This document shows, piece after piece, positions 48,662 to 58,383 of a stretch of 64,000 nucleotides of DNA. Positions within the stretch are counted from its first letter, which is position 1; each line of letters begins with the position of its first letter. The stretch is from positions 3,968,001 to 4,032,000 of the forward strand of contig NZ_VIVR01000001.1 in NCBI RefSeq assembly GCF_007828955.1. Reading direction: 5' to 3'. The translations under genes and the position numbers were made by a program. Below the pieces are notes generated by a model that saw nothing but the letters and a program-made list of their open reading frames with translations, was not told where the DNA came from and made no database searches. This stretch comes from Kitasatospora atroaurantiaca. Its GTDB lineage: Bacteria > Actinomycetota > Actinomycetes > Streptomycetales > Streptomycetaceae.

Positions 48662-50824
48662 TCAGGAAATGCTGAGCGCCGTGTCGTCGATCACGAAGCT
48701 GGTCTTCAGCGAGGAGTCCTCGACGCCGGTGAACTTGATGGTCACCGTCTGGCCGGCGAAGGCCGACAGGTCGAAGGACTTCTGCACGTAGCCGGTGGCG
48801 GCGTTCACGTTGGAGTACGTGGCCAGCGTGGTCGAGCCCGCCTGGACGGTGAGCTTGTCGTACGCGGTGCTGCCGGTCTCGGCGGTGTCGATGTGCACCC
48901 AGAAGCTGAAGGTCGCCTTGCAGCCGGCCGGGATGCTCACCGTCTGGGACAGGGTGTCGGTGTGCGCGCTGCCGTAGCCGTCCAGCCAGGCCTTCCAGGA
49001 GCCCGAGTGGGCGGCCTGGCCGGTGCCGTTGTCGATCACGCCGGAGGACGCCGTCCACGGAGCGGCGGTGCCGGTCTCGAAGCCGGCGTTGCCCAGCAGC
49101 TGGGTGGCGGTGCAGCCGCCCGACGGCGGCGGCGTGGTGTCACCGAGCAGGGCGGTGGTCAGGGCGTCGGCGACCGGGGTGCCCCAGCCGGTGACCTGGT
49201 CGTAGCCGGTCTTGGTGGAGAAGTCCTGGTTGGCGCCCGAGGTCACGTCGTGGAACGTGGTGCCGTAGCTGGTGCCGTTGGCCAGCGCGTACAGCTTCGG
49301 GTTGGCCTCGCCGAGGACGGCCTTGCCGGCCGCCTTCGCCTTCTGGTTGAAGAGGGCGGCGTAGCCGGACCACAGCGGGGCCGCGGCGGAGGTGCCGCCG
49401 TAGACCTGCCAGCCGGCCGAGCTGCTGCCCTGGGTGTAGATCGCGAAGCCGCTGGCCGGGTCCGCGTTGGAGGACACGTCCGGGACGGTGCGCATGGTGC
49501 CGGTGACACCGGTACCGGTCTGCCAGCTCGGCTTGGAGAACTGGGTGGAGACGCCGCCCCCTGCGGTACTCCACGCGCTCTCGGACGAGTAGGCGTTGCC
49601 GGTGGTGACCTTGAGGTTGGTGCCGCCGACACCGGTCTGGTGCGGGCTGGACGCCGGGAAGTCGACCGCCTTGACGGACGAGCCGCTGGTCGAGCGGGTG
49701 CAGTCGCGGGAGCCGTCGTCGCCGGACGCCGAGAAGATGCTGATGCCCTGGGCGGCGGCCTGCTTGAAGGAGTTGTCCACGGCCGTCATCGAGGAGGGCG
49801 TGGTGTCCGGCTCGCAGGAGCCCCAGGAGATGGAGATGACCGAGACCCGGTTATCCGCCACGATCTTGGCGGCCATGTCGATCTCGCCCTGGTCGCTGTT
49901 GGGGGCCTCGTAGACCAGCTGGGTGGCCTTGGGCGCGACGCCGCGGACGATCTCGCTGTCCAGCTCGACCTCGCCCTGGCCGCCGCCCGGCTTGCTGTCG
50001 TAGTTGGCGCCGTCCACCGAGACGGTGGTGACGGCCGGGCCCGAGAGGCCGAACTGGGTGTCGTAGGTCTGCAGGTTCGCCGACTTGTAGCCGTCGAACT
50101 CCCAGAGCGCGACCGTGACGCCGGTGCCGTCGGTGCCGACCTTGTTGAGGTTGTAGGCGCCGTTGTACTGGGCCGGGCCGAAGCCGCTCGGCGTCGCGTG
50201 GGGGGTCGACGCGTTCGGCTTGGCGATCCGGCTGGTGCGCACGGTGTGGTTGTTCAGGCCGGAGACGCCCTGGACCACATCGGCCAGCGAGGCCGGCACC
50301 GAGGCGGCGGCGTCGTTGGAGAAGAAGGTGCGGTTCTGCTGCGGGTCGACGTACGAGCTCTCGTGCGTGCCGAAGGCCTTGGCGATCTGCTCGGCGGAGC
50401 CGTGCGCGTTCACCACCTGGCGGTTGGCGCTGACGGACGAGACGCTCAGGCCCTGGGCGGTCAGGTACGAGCGGACCTGGTCCACCGAGGCCTGGGTCGG
50501 GCCGTAGCGGGCGTTGAACTGCTCCGGGGTCAGGTACTGGCCGAACTCGGGGGAGCCGGGCTTGCTCACCGCGGTGAGGAAGCGGTCGAGATCGGCGGTG
50601 TTGCGCAGCTTGAGGCTGACGGACACCGATATGTCCTGGGCGGCGGCGACGTCACCCACCTTCTGCGAGCGGGCCACCGCAGGGGTCACGGTGTTGGGCA
50701 GGGCCACCCGGGAAGCGGAGGCGTTGGGGATCGGTGCGGCTTGTGCGGTGGTGACACCCAGGGACACCACGGTCAGTGGCAGAACGGCAAGTGCCGAGGC
50801 AAGGGCGAGCGAGCGGGGTCGCAC
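48662..50824 (-). CDS. Secreted S53 (sedolisin) peptidase, copy 3
   Basis: The 720-residue exoenzyme has a signal peptide (about 1-30, ending TTAQA), activation domain (about 60-200) and S53 domain: Glu285 and Asp289 (EVELD), SISWG, Ser479 in [12 protein letters not shown]. The C-terminus differs from the two upstream copies: instead of the LDTR repeats it has one beta-sandwich, carbohydrate-binding-like domain (about 590-720; [21 protein letters not shown]). GTG 50824 follows GGAGGAG. It is divergent from the CGNR gene. Confidence 0.93.
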   Translation of the reverse strand: MRPRSLALASALAVLPLTVVSLGVTTAQAAPIPNASASRVALPNTVTPAVARSQKVGDVAAAQDISVSVSLKLRNTADLDRFLTAVSKPGSPEFGQYLTPEQFNARYGPTQASVDQVRSYLTAQGLSVSSVSANRQVVNAHGSAEQIAKAFGTHESSYVDPQQNRTFFSNDAAASVPASLADVVQGVSGLNNHTVRTSRIAKPNASTPHATPSGFGPAQYNGAYNLNKVGTDGTGVTVALWEFDGYKSANLQTYDTQFGLSGPAVTTVSVDGANYDSKPGGGQGEVELDSEIVRGVAPKATQLVYEAPNSDQGEIDMAAKIVADNRVSVISISWGSCEPDTTPSSMTAVDNSFKQAAAQGISIFSASGDDGSRDCTRSTSGSSVKAVDFPASSPHQTGVGGTNLKVTTGNAYSSESAWSTAGGGVSTQFSKPSWQTGTGVTGTMRTVPDVSSNADPASGFAIYTQGSSSAGWQVYGGTSAAAPLWSGYAALFNQKAKAAGKAVLGEANPKLYALANGTSYGTTFHDVTSGANQDFSTKTGYDQVTGWGTPVADALTTALLGDTTPPPSGGCTATQLLGNAGFETGTAAPWTASSGVIDNGTGQAAHSGSWKAWLDGYGSAHTDTLSQTVSIPAGCKATFSFWVHIDTAETGSTAYDKLTVQAGSTTLATYSNVNAATGYVQKSFDLSAFAGQTVTIKFTGVEDSSLKTSFVIDDTALSIS

Positions 50825-51024
50825 GGGCTCCTCCGGAAAGTGTGGGGCGTTCCGGGTTCGAAAACGCTTGTCAGAACTTCCCAGAAAACTTTCAGGAATA
50901 GGGCCATGCCCAAGCAATTGGTTGCTAAAAAACAGTCAAGTGTGGAATTTCGATTCATCAACAGAATGCGGGAATCTCCATACAGTGAATATGGTCCCGG
51001 TGGAACGGAGTTAGACTCGATCGC

Positions 51025-51573
51025 ATGCCAGACCCCCGTGACCCGCGCCCGCTGATCGGCGAACCGCTCTCGCTCGATCTGCTCAACACCCGCTGGCGCG
51101 GCACGCCCGTCAACGACCTGCTCACCGACGTCGCAGGATACGAGATCTGGCTGGCCTCCGCAGGCCTCACCGAGCGCTGCCCGGCGGACGCGGCGGGCCT
51201 GGAGGCCGTACGCACCACGCGTTCCGCCATCGGTGAGCTGGTCCGCGCCGCCGAGGAGCAGCGCCCGGCCGAACTCGCCGCGCTCAACGAGGTGCTGCGG
51301 CACGGCCGACTGCGGCGGGAGCTCACCGAGGCCGGTCCGGTCGAGACGGTGGAGGTGGACAGCCCCGAGTGGCTGGCCGCCTGGCTCGCCGCCGACGACT
51401 ACCTCGGCCTGCTGCGGCAGGGGGCGCACCGCATCAAGGCGTGCGCCCACCCGACCTGCATCCTGCACTTCTTCGACACATCGCAGAACGGCCGCCGCCG
51501 CTGGTGCTCGATGGCCGTCTGCGGGAACCGGGCCAAGGCGGCCCGGCACTACGACAAGGTCACGACTCGCTAG
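51025..51573 (+). CDS. CGNR zinc-finger regulator with ABATE domain
   Basis: The 182 residues have an N-terminal ABATE domain (about 10-130, LSLDLLNTRW...) and a C-terminal zinc finger with Cys140, Cys145, Cys161 and Cys166 (CAHPTC ... CSMAVCGNR). These proteins are thought to be stress-induced transcription regulators. The ATG at 51025 is used. It is divergent from the third S53 gene and convergent with the monooxygenase gene. Confidence 0.9.
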   Translation: MPDPRDPRPLIGEPLSLDLLNTRWRGTPVNDLLTDVAGYEIWLASAGLTERCPADAAGLEAVRTTRSAIGELVRAAEEQRPAELAALNEVLRHGRLRRELTEAGPVETVEVDSPEWLAAWLAADDYLGLLRQGAHRIKACAHPTCILHFFDTSQNGRRRWCSMAVCGNRAKAARHYDKVTTR

Positions 51574-51594
51574 CGCCCTGAGCCGAAGGGCGAG

Positions 51595-53070
51595 TCACTG
51601 GGTTCCGAGCCATTGGGTCAGCGCCGAGCGCAGCTCGCCGCGGCTCGGGTCCACGGCGGCCCAGGCCGCGTAGCCGTCCGGGCGGACCAGCAGCACGGTG
51701 TCCCGGAGCTTGCCGTGCGGGTCGGCCGGCGCGGCCGTCACCAGCCGGTCCGCCCACGGCTCGGCCACCGACAGCTCGTCGTTGCTGATCAGCACGGCCT
51801 TCCCGCCGCGCAGCGCCTCGTGGAGCCGGGACGGGCCGCCGGGCACGTCCACCGCGAGGCGGAGGTCGGGAATGCGGCGGCCGACCAGGTGGTGCGAGTC
51901 CTTCGGCGCCGGGTACGCGATGCCGATCCCGGAGACCATACGGGTGCCGTGCTCGGTGACCGGGCCCAGGTGGCCGGCCACCGAGGTCAGCGCGCTGCGC
52001 AGCGCCCGGGCCGGGGCGGAGCCCGCCAGCGCCAGCCGAACGAGTGCGCCGGAGCTGCGCAGCACCGCCTTGCCGACCGGGTGACGCTCCGTCTGGTAGG
52101 TGTCCAACAGGGCGTCAGGAGCCCAGCCCTGGACGGCGGCGGCGAGCTTCCACCCCAGGTTGGCGGCGTCCTGCAGGCCGGTGTTCATGCCCTGGCCGCC
52201 CGCCGGGGAGTGGCAGTGCGCCGCGTCCCCGGCCAGGAAGACCCGGCCGGAGCGGTAGTTCGGCACCTGCCGCTCGTCGCTGTGGAAGCGCGACATCCAC
52301 CGCGGGTCGTGCAGACCGTAGTCCTCGCCGAACACGGTGCGGGTGACGTCGACGATCTCGGCCAGGCTCGCCGGCGCGCTGTCCGGGAGCTGACGCGCGC
52401 GGTCCCAGGCGATCACCCGGTACCAGCCGTCGCCGAACGGCACCATGAAGGCGAAGCCCGCGTCGTTCGCGGCGACCGTCAGCACCTCGTCCGGCTCGCG
52501 CTCCAGCCGTACGTCGGCGAGCAGCACCGAACTGATCACCGACTCCCCCGGGAACGGGATGCCCAGCAGGTCGCGCACCGCACTGCGTACGCCGTCCGCA
52601 CCGACCGCGTACGTCGCCCGGTGGGTCGTGGTGGCGCCGTCCGCCCGGACGTCCAGGCTGACGCCCTGGCCGTCCTGCCGCAGCGCGACCACCTCGGAGC
52701 CCCGCAGGATCGTCGCCCCGGCCTTCAACGCGCGCTCCTGGAGCAGTCGTTCGGTGTTGGACTGCGGGGTGATCAGCACGAAGGGGAACCGGGTCGGCAG
52801 CCGGCCGAGCTCCACCTGGAGCTGCCCGAAGAGCCGCAGCGAGCCGAGTGCCGTACCGGTGGCGATCAGGTCGTCGGCCAGGCCGCGGGCGTCCAGCTGC
52901 TCCAGCGTACGAGCGTGCACCGCGAACGCCCGGGTCAGATTGGACTCGGCGCCGCGCTTCTCGAGCACCGTCACGCGCAGCCCCGCGGTCGCCAGATCGC
53001 CGGCCAGCAGGAGCCCGGTGGGCCCTGCGCCGACGATCACGACATCGGAGGTCAGCTGCTTGTCGGACAT
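51595..53070 (-). CDS. FAD-dependent aromatic monooxygenase
   Basis: The 491 residues are of the group A flavoprotein hydroxylase family: FAD-binding GAGPTG (about 14-19), the DG motif YAVGADGVRS, and RVFLAGDAAHCHSPAGGQGMNTG. It would hydroxylate an aromatic substrate using NAD(P)H and O2; the substrate is not evident. The C-terminal thioredoxin-like part is typical of PHBH-like polyketide or rifampicin-type monooxygenases. It is divergent from the glycosyltransferase gene. Confidence 0.92.
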   Translation of the reverse strand: MSDKQLTSDVVIVGAGPTGLLLAGDLATAGLRVTVLEKRGAESNLTRAFAVHARTLEQLDARGLADDLIATGTALGSLRLFGQLQVELGRLPTRFPFVLITPQSNTERLLQERALKAGATILRGSEVVALRQDGQGVSLDVRADGATTTHRATYAVGADGVRSAVRDLLGIPFPGESVISSVLLADVRLEREPDEVLTVAANDAGFAFMVPFGDGWYRVIAWDRARQLPDSAPASLAEIVDVTRTVFGEDYGLHDPRWMSRFHSDERQVPNYRSGRVFLAGDAAHCHSPAGGQGMNTGLQDAANLGWKLAAAVQGWAPDALLDTYQTERHPVGKAVLRSSGALVRLALAGSAPARALRSALTSVAGHLGPVTEHGTRMVSGIGIAYPAPKDSHHLVGRRIPDLRLAVDVPGGPSRLHEALRGGKAVLISNDELSVAEPWADRLVTAAPADPHGKLRDTVLLVRPDGYAAWAAVDPSRGELRSALTQWLGTQ

Positions 53071-53177
53071 CTGCCATCTCCCGGTGGTCGGAACAGCATT
53101 CGCGAGCGGGCCGGTTCTCAGCCCGCTCTCAGGCTTCCATCATCGCGGCCCCATCGAGGACTGTGAATCTCGCTGGC

Positions 53178-54416
53178 ATGACACAGCCCGCAACGCGGGG
53201 CACGACGATGGTCGGCCCCCTCCCTGCCGAAGACGGGAAAGTCCGGACCAAGCTGGTCGAGGTGGTCGTCCCCGTCTACAACGAGGAACACACGGTCGAG
53301 CGATGCGTGCGCCGACTGCACGCGTACCTCTCCGAGACCTTCCCCTACCCGTACCGCATCACCATCGCGGACAACGCGAGCATCGACGGCACCTGGGCCG
53401 TGGCCGCCGCGCTGGCCGCCGAGATCCCGCAGGTCGAGGCCGTGCACCTGGACCTCAAGGGCCGCGGCCGGGCGCTGCGCCAGGTCTGGGGCGACAGCGA
53501 CGCCGACGTGGTCGCGTACATGGACGTCGACCTCTCCACCGGTCTCGAGGCCTTCCTCCCGCTGGTCGCGCCGCTGCTCTCCGGCCACAGCGACCTGGCG
53601 ATCGGCAGCCGGCTGCACCGCGGCTCGGCGGTGGTGCGCGGACCGAAGCGCGAGTTCATCTCGCGCACCTACAACGTGCTGCTGCGCGCCACCATGGCCG
53701 CCAAGTTCTCCGACGCCCAGTGCGGTTTCAAGGCCGCCCGGACCGACGTGGTCAAGCAGCTGCTCGGCGAGGTCGAGGACAACGCCTGGTTCTTCGACAC
53801 CGAATTGCTGCTGCTGGCCGAGCGCTCCGGGCTGCGGATCCACGAGGTGCCGGTGGACTGGGTGGACGACCCGGACAGCCGGGTGGACATCGTCCGTACG
53901 GTGATCGACGACCTCAAGGGCATGGCGCGGGTCGCCCGCCGCTCGCTCTCCGGCTCCCGGCCGGATCTGCCCTCGCGGGTGCAGCAGGCACAGCTCCCGC
54001 CAGGCCTGGGCTGGCAGTTGGCGAGCTTCGCGGTGGTCGGCACGCTCAGCACCCTGGCGTACGTGCTGCTCTACCTGGGGATGCGTCAGCTGATGCCGGC
54101 GCTGCTCGCCAACGCACTGGCGCTGGGCATCACGGCCGTCGCCAACACCGCCGCCAACCGGCGCTTCACCTTCGGGGTGACCGGCAGTCAGGACGCGCTG
54201 AAGCACCAGGTGGAGGGCGGGATCGCCTTCGTCATCGGGCTGGCGCTGAGCAGCGGCGCGATCGGGCTGCTGCACCTGCTGCGACCGTCCGCCGCGCACT
54301 CCGGTGAGCTGATCGTGCTGGTGGCGGCCAATGCGCTGGCCACGCTGGTGCGCTTCCTGCTGCTGCGGGTCTGGGTCTTCAACCCGAAGCGGTCGAAGCG
54401 GCGGTCCGCCCGGTGA
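53178..54416 (+). CDS. Polyprenyl-phosphate sugar transferase: GT2 plus GtrA-like domain
   Basis: The 412-residue protein has a DPM1-like GT2 domain (about 25-260; VVVPVYNEEHTVERCV, ADNASIDGTW, DVDLSTG, QCGFKAARTD) and a GtrA-like C-terminal domain with four helices (about 275-405). It makes a lipid-linked sugar donor and may flip it. The ATG 53178 is chosen; ATG 53208 is an alternative. The next gene overlaps it by 4 bp and encodes a donor-using transferase. Confidence 0.92.
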   Translation: MTQPATRGTTMVGPLPAEDGKVRTKLVEVVVPVYNEEHTVERCVRRLHAYLSETFPYPYRITIADNASIDGTWAVAAALAAEIPQVEAVHLDLKGRGRALRQVWGDSDADVVAYMDVDLSTGLEAFLPLVAPLLSGHSDLAIGSRLHRGSAVVRGPKREFISRTYNVLLRATMAAKFSDAQCGFKAARTDVVKQLLGEVEDNAWFFDTELLLLAERSGLRIHEVPVDWVDDPDSRVDIVRTVIDDLKGMARVARRSLSGSRPDLPSRVQQAQLPPGLGWQLASFAVVGTLSTLAYVLLYLGMRQLMPALLANALALGITAVANTAANRRFTFGVTGSQDALKHQVEGGIAFVIGLALSSGAIGLLHLLRPSAAHSGELIVLVAANALATLVRFLLLRVWVFNPKRSKRRSAR

Positions 54417-56530
54417 ACCGACCCTGGTACCTGCGGGTGGTCCTCGGCCACCCCAACGAACCGCGCTGGGCGCGGCCTTCGATGTGGGCCGTCCTCGCGC
54501 TGGCCACCGTGCTGTACTGCTGGAACCTCAGCAGCAGCGGCGAGGCCAACTCGTACTACTCGGCGGCCGTGCTGAGCGGGACGAAGAGCTGGTCGGCGAT
54601 GTTCTACGGCTCGCTGGACGCCGGTAACTTCATCACCGTGGACAAGCCGCCGGTGGCGCTCTGGCTGATGGTCGTGTCCTGCCGGGTCTTCGGCTTCGGC
54701 ACGCTGCCGATGCTGCTGCCGATCGCGCTGAGCGGCGTCGCCTCGGTCGGCGTGCTCTACAGTGCCGTACGCCGCAGCTTCGGCCACCGGGCCGCGCTGG
54801 CCGCGGCCCTGGTGCTGGCACTCACGCCGATCAGTGCGGCGATCAACCGGGACAACAACCCGGACCCGGTGCTGGTGCTGTTCATGGTGATCAGCGCGTG
54901 GTTCTGCCTGGAGGCCATCCGCAGCGGCCGGCTGATGCCGCTGGTGTGGTCGGCGGTAGCCACCGGCTTCGCGTTCAACACCAAGATGCTGCAGGGGTAC
55001 GTCGCGCTGCCGGCGCTGGTGCTGGCGTACGCGCTCTGCGCTCGGCCGTCCGTGGGGCGGCGGGTACGCAACCTGCTGGTCGCGGGTGCGGCGCTGGTGG
55101 TGTCCAGCGGGTGGTGGATGGGCATCGTCGCGCTGGTGCCGACGGCCGACCGGCCGTACATCGGGAGCAGCTCGGACAACACCGTCTGGGACCTGGTGAT
55201 CGGCTACAACGGCCTCGGCCGGGTGCTCGGCGCCGACTCGCCGACCGGCATGGGCGGCGCCAACTTCGGCGGTGAGCCGGGGCTGCTGCGGATGGCCAAC
55301 TCGATCCTGGGGACGCAGATCTCCTGGCTGATCCCGTTCGCCCTGGTGGTCCTGGCGGCCGGGCTGGTGCTGCGCGGCCGGCGGCCGCTGACGGACACCC
55401 CGCGTGCGGGGCTGCTGGTCTGGGGCGGGTGGATGGTGATCCACCTGGTGGTCTTCAGCTTCGGCAGCGGCGGGTTCCACCCGTACTACACGACCGCGCT
55501 CGGGCCCGGCATCGCCGGGACGGCGGGTGCGGGCGGCGCGATGCTGCTGCGGGCCTTCCGGGCCCGGCGGCCGAAGTGGGCGCCGGCCGTACTGCCGCTG
55601 GCCATAGGTGCCTCGGCGGTGTGGGCGGTGGTGCTGCTGCGGCGCAACAGCTCCTTCCACGGCGGGCTGTGGCTGCTGGTGCTGGTCGGCGCGGTGGGCG
55701 CGGTGGCGGCGCTGTTCGCGGCCAGGGCCCAGAAGGCGGCCGGGGCCTCGCGGCTGCGGGGCCGGCTGTACGGGGCGGGTGCGGGCGCGGCGCTGATCGC
55801 GCTGCTGGCCGGGCCCGCGGCGTACGCGGCGGCGCCGATGAGCGACGGCGGAGTGCAGGGCGTCAACCCGACGGCCGGACCGTCGAGCGGCGGCATGGGC
55901 GGTATGGGCGGCGGCCCCGGCGGTATGGGCGGTGGCGGCGGCCGGGGTGGTTTCCCGGGTGGCGGAGCCGCTCCCGAAGGCATGCGGGCTCCCGGTGACG
56001 GCGAGGGAGGCTTCCCGGGCGGGACCAGGTCTGAGGGCACGCCCACGGGTGAGAGCGGTGCACCGACCGGAGGCATGGCCGGTGGCAGCGGCATGGCCGG
56101 CCGCGGCGGTATGGGCGGCGGCGGTATGGGCGGTGCCGACTCCAAGATGATCTCGTACCTGGAACAGCACCAGGACGGCGCCACCTGGCTGGTCGCGACC
56201 TCGCGGGCCACCTCCGCCGCGCAGATCATCCTGCAGACGGGCAAGCCGGCCATCGCGACCGGCGGCTTCAGCGGCTCGGACCCGGCGATGACGCTCGACA
56301 GGTTCAAACTGCTGGTGCAGCAGGGGAAGTTGCACTACATCCTGCTGGGCGGCGGTATGGGTGGTGGCGGCATGGGCGGCGGCGGTGGCGGCCGGAGCAG
56401 CTCCGGCCTGGAGTCGTACGTGACCTCCAGCTGCACCCTCGTCAGTGCGAGCGAGTACGGCAGCACCGCCTCAACCACAACCACAACCACGCAGCAGAGC
56501 TCGTCCGAGCAGCTCTACCGCTGCGGCTGA
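54413..56530 (+). CDS. GT39-like (ArnT/PMT) glycosyltransferase with Gly/Met-rich insert
   Basis: The 705-residue membrane enzyme uses a lipid-linked sugar, probably from the preceding protein. The first 450 residues have about 11-12 helices; the acidic motif INRDNNPDP and TVDKPPV are typical. A long hydrophilic part follows with GGMGGMGGGPGGMGGGGG-like runs (about 485-580 and 640-660) and a C-terminal domain ending in a Cys pair (SCTLV ... YRCG). GTG 54413 overlaps the stop of the previous gene. The glycine-rich insert is unusual for the family's core but known in streptomycetes. Confidence 0.88.
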   Translation: MNRPWYLRVVLGHPNEPRWARPSMWAVLALATVLYCWNLSSSGEANSYYSAAVLSGTKSWSAMFYGSLDAGNFITVDKPPVALWLMVVSCRVFGFGTLPMLLPIALSGVASVGVLYSAVRRSFGHRAALAAALVLALTPISAAINRDNNPDPVLVLFMVISAWFCLEAIRSGRLMPLVWSAVATGFAFNTKMLQGYVALPALVLAYALCARPSVGRRVRNLLVAGAALVVSSGWWMGIVALVPTADRPYIGSSSDNTVWDLVIGYNGLGRVLGADSPTGMGGANFGGEPGLLRMANSILGTQISWLIPFALVVLAAGLVLRGRRPLTDTPRAGLLVWGGWMVIHLVVFSFGSGGFHPYYTTALGPGIAGTAGAGGAMLLRAFRARRPKWAPAVLPLAIGASAVWAVVLLRRNSSFHGGLWLLVLVGAVGAVAALFAARAQKAAGASRLRGRLYGAGAGAALIALLAGPAAYAAAPMSDGGVQGVNPTAGPSSGGMGGMGGGPGGMGGGGGRGGFPGGGAAPEGMRAPGDGEGGFPGGTRSEGTPTGESGAPTGGMAGGSGMAGRGGMGGGGMGGADSKMISYLEQHQDGATWLVATSRATSAAQIILQTGKPAIATGGFSGSDPAMTLDRFKLLVQQGKLHYILLGGGMGGGGMGGGGGGRSSSGLESYVTSSCTLVSASEYGSTASTTTTTTQQSSSEQLYRCG

Positions 56531-56578
56531 GACTCCGGTGGCCCGTTCCCTTCCCCCGGGGAGCGGGCCACCGGTCTT

Positions 56579-58279
56579 TCAGCTGTGCCGCCGGACCTCG
56601 ACCACGCGGAACCGGTTGGCGACGAACGCCCCGTCGCAGTAGGCCGAGTTGGCGGCCGGGTTGGCGCCGGTGCCGTGCAGGTCGGAGAAGGCCGCCGTCT
56701 GGTTGGCGTACACCCCGCCGGTCAGGTTGAGCGAGAGCGAGACCCCGGCGTCCAGGGAGGCCTCCACCAGCGCCGCCTCGACCTCGGGCGACACGGTGTA
56801 CCCGGCGGCCGTCATGGCGCCCTGCTCGCGCACGGTGCGCCGCATCAGCTCGACCGCCGCCTCCGCCGACTCGACGGCCACCGCGAAGGACACCGGGCCG
56901 AAGCACTCGCTCAGGAAGGTCGCCCGGTCGTCCGGCTTGTCGGCGTCCACCTTGATCAGCGCGGGCGTCCGGACCGTGGCCGCCGGGAACTCGGGGGAGG
57001 TCACCACCCGCGGCGTCAGGGCGAGTTCGCCGTACTCGCCGCCCGCCGCCTGCACGGTGCGCTGCAGCACGCCCGGGTTGACCACGGCGCCCAGGATCGC
57101 GGCGGCCCGCGCGTCGTCGGCGAGCAGGCCCTCGATGGCGGCGGCGAGGTCGGTCACCACCTCGTCGTAGGACTTGCCGCCCTCCTCGGTGGTGATGCCG
57201 GTGCGCGGGATCAGCAGGTTCTGCGGGGTGGTGCACATCTGGCCGCTGTAGAGCGAGAGCGAGAAGGCCAGGTTGGCCAGCATGCCGCGGTAGTTGTCGG
57301 TGGAGTCGATCACCACCGTGTTGACGCCGGCCTTCTCGGTGTAGACCTGGGCCTGCTTGGCGTTGCTCTCCAGCCAGTCGCCGAAGGACGTCGAGCCGGT
57401 GTAGTCGATGATCTTCACCTCGGGCCGCACCGCCAGCACCTGGGCGATGGTCGAGCCCTCGTGCTCCGCCGCCAGGCAGACCAGGTTGGGGTCGAAGCCG
57501 GCCTCGGTCAGCACCTCACGGGCGACCCGTACGGTGAGCGCGAGCGGCAGGGTGGCGCGCGGGTGCGGCTTGACCAGCACCGGGTTGCCGGTGGCCAGCG
57601 AGGCGAACAGGCCGGGGTAGCCGTTCCAGGTCGGGAAGGTGTTGCAGCCGATCAGCAGCGCGAGGCCGCGCGGCACCACGGTGAACTCCTTGACCATGCT
57701 GAGCGGGTCGCGCTTGCCCTGCGGCTTCGTCCAGCTCGCGCTCTGCGGCAGGCGGGTCTGCTCGGCGTAGGCGTACGCGACCGCCTCCAGTCCGCGGTCC
57801 TGGGCGTGCGGGCCACCGGCCTGGAAGGCCATCCCGTACGCCTGGCCGGTGGTGTGCATCACCGCGTGCGCGAACTCGTGCGAGCGGGCGTTGATCCGGG
57901 CCAGGATCTCCAGACAGACCGCCGCGCGCGCGGCCGGACCGGCCGCCGCCCAGGCGGGCCGCGCCGTCTGCAGCGCGTCGATCAGCGCCTCGGCCTCGGC
58001 GTGCGGGTAGCTGACGCCCAGCTCGATGCCGTACGGCGAGGACTCGCCGCCGACCAGCTCACCATCGGTCGGCTGGCCGTCGATCGCGAAGACGCTGCCG
58101 AGCACGGCCTCGAAGGCGGCCCGGCCGTCCTCCGTCCCGGTCTCGCCGTACGCCTTGGGGAACTCGGGATAGGGCGACCAGTAGTCGCGTGACGCGGAGG
58201 CGGCGAGGGCGCCGGAGAGCGTCTCCTGGTGACGGTCGATCAGTTCGGCGACGAAGGGGTGAGCGGCCGCTGCGGTCAT
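56579..58279 (-). CDS. paaN: PaaN-type aldehyde dehydrogenase, phenylacetate degradation
   Basis: The 566-residue protein belongs to the aldehyde dehydrogenase superfamily, PaaN group, which oxidises the ring-opened aldehyde in phenylacetate breakdown. FTVVPRGLALLIGCNTFPTWNGYPGLFASLATGNPVLVKPHP is the cofactor-binding stretch; YSGQMCTTPQNLLIP contains the catalytic Cys. The ATG at 58279 after GAGGAG is chosen; upstream in-frame sequence belongs to other genes. A TetR-type operator (58322-58335) lies 43 bp upstream. No other paa genes are in the window. Confidence 0.92.
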   Translation of the reverse strand: MTAAAAHPFVAELIDRHQETLSGALAASASRDYWSPYPEFPKAYGETGTEDGRAAFEAVLGSVFAIDGQPTDGELVGGESSPYGIELGVSYPHAEAEALIDALQTARPAWAAAGPAARAAVCLEILARINARSHEFAHAVMHTTGQAYGMAFQAGGPHAQDRGLEAVAYAYAEQTRLPQSASWTKPQGKRDPLSMVKEFTVVPRGLALLIGCNTFPTWNGYPGLFASLATGNPVLVKPHPRATLPLALTVRVAREVLTEAGFDPNLVCLAAEHEGSTIAQVLAVRPEVKIIDYTGSTSFGDWLESNAKQAQVYTEKAGVNTVVIDSTDNYRGMLANLAFSLSLYSGQMCTTPQNLLIPRTGITTEEGGKSYDEVVTDLAAAIEGLLADDARAAAILGAVVNPGVLQRTVQAAGGEYGELALTPRVVTSPEFPAATVRTPALIKVDADKPDDRATFLSECFGPVSFAVAVESAEAAVELMRRTVREQGAMTAAGYTVSPEVEAALVEASLDAGVSLSLNLTGGVYANQTAAFSDLHGTGANPAANSAYCDGAFVANRFRVVEVRRHS

Positions 58280-58321
58280 GGTGCGCTCCTCTAAGGGGCG
58301 GACGGGACACCTCTCAGCGTA

Positions 58322-58335
58322 ACCGAACGATCGGT
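58322..58335. promoter_or_regulatory. Probable TetR operator before paaN
   Basis: ACCGAACGATCGGT has ACCGA/TCGGT arms and a 4-bp spacer. Its context AACCGAACGATCGGTCGGG matches the site at 61207-61220 with two mismatches in 19. Confidence 0.65.
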
Positions 58336-58383
58336 CGGGACAAGCCCCCATCCCGATGCTTCTGCCCACGGATTCGCAGCGGC

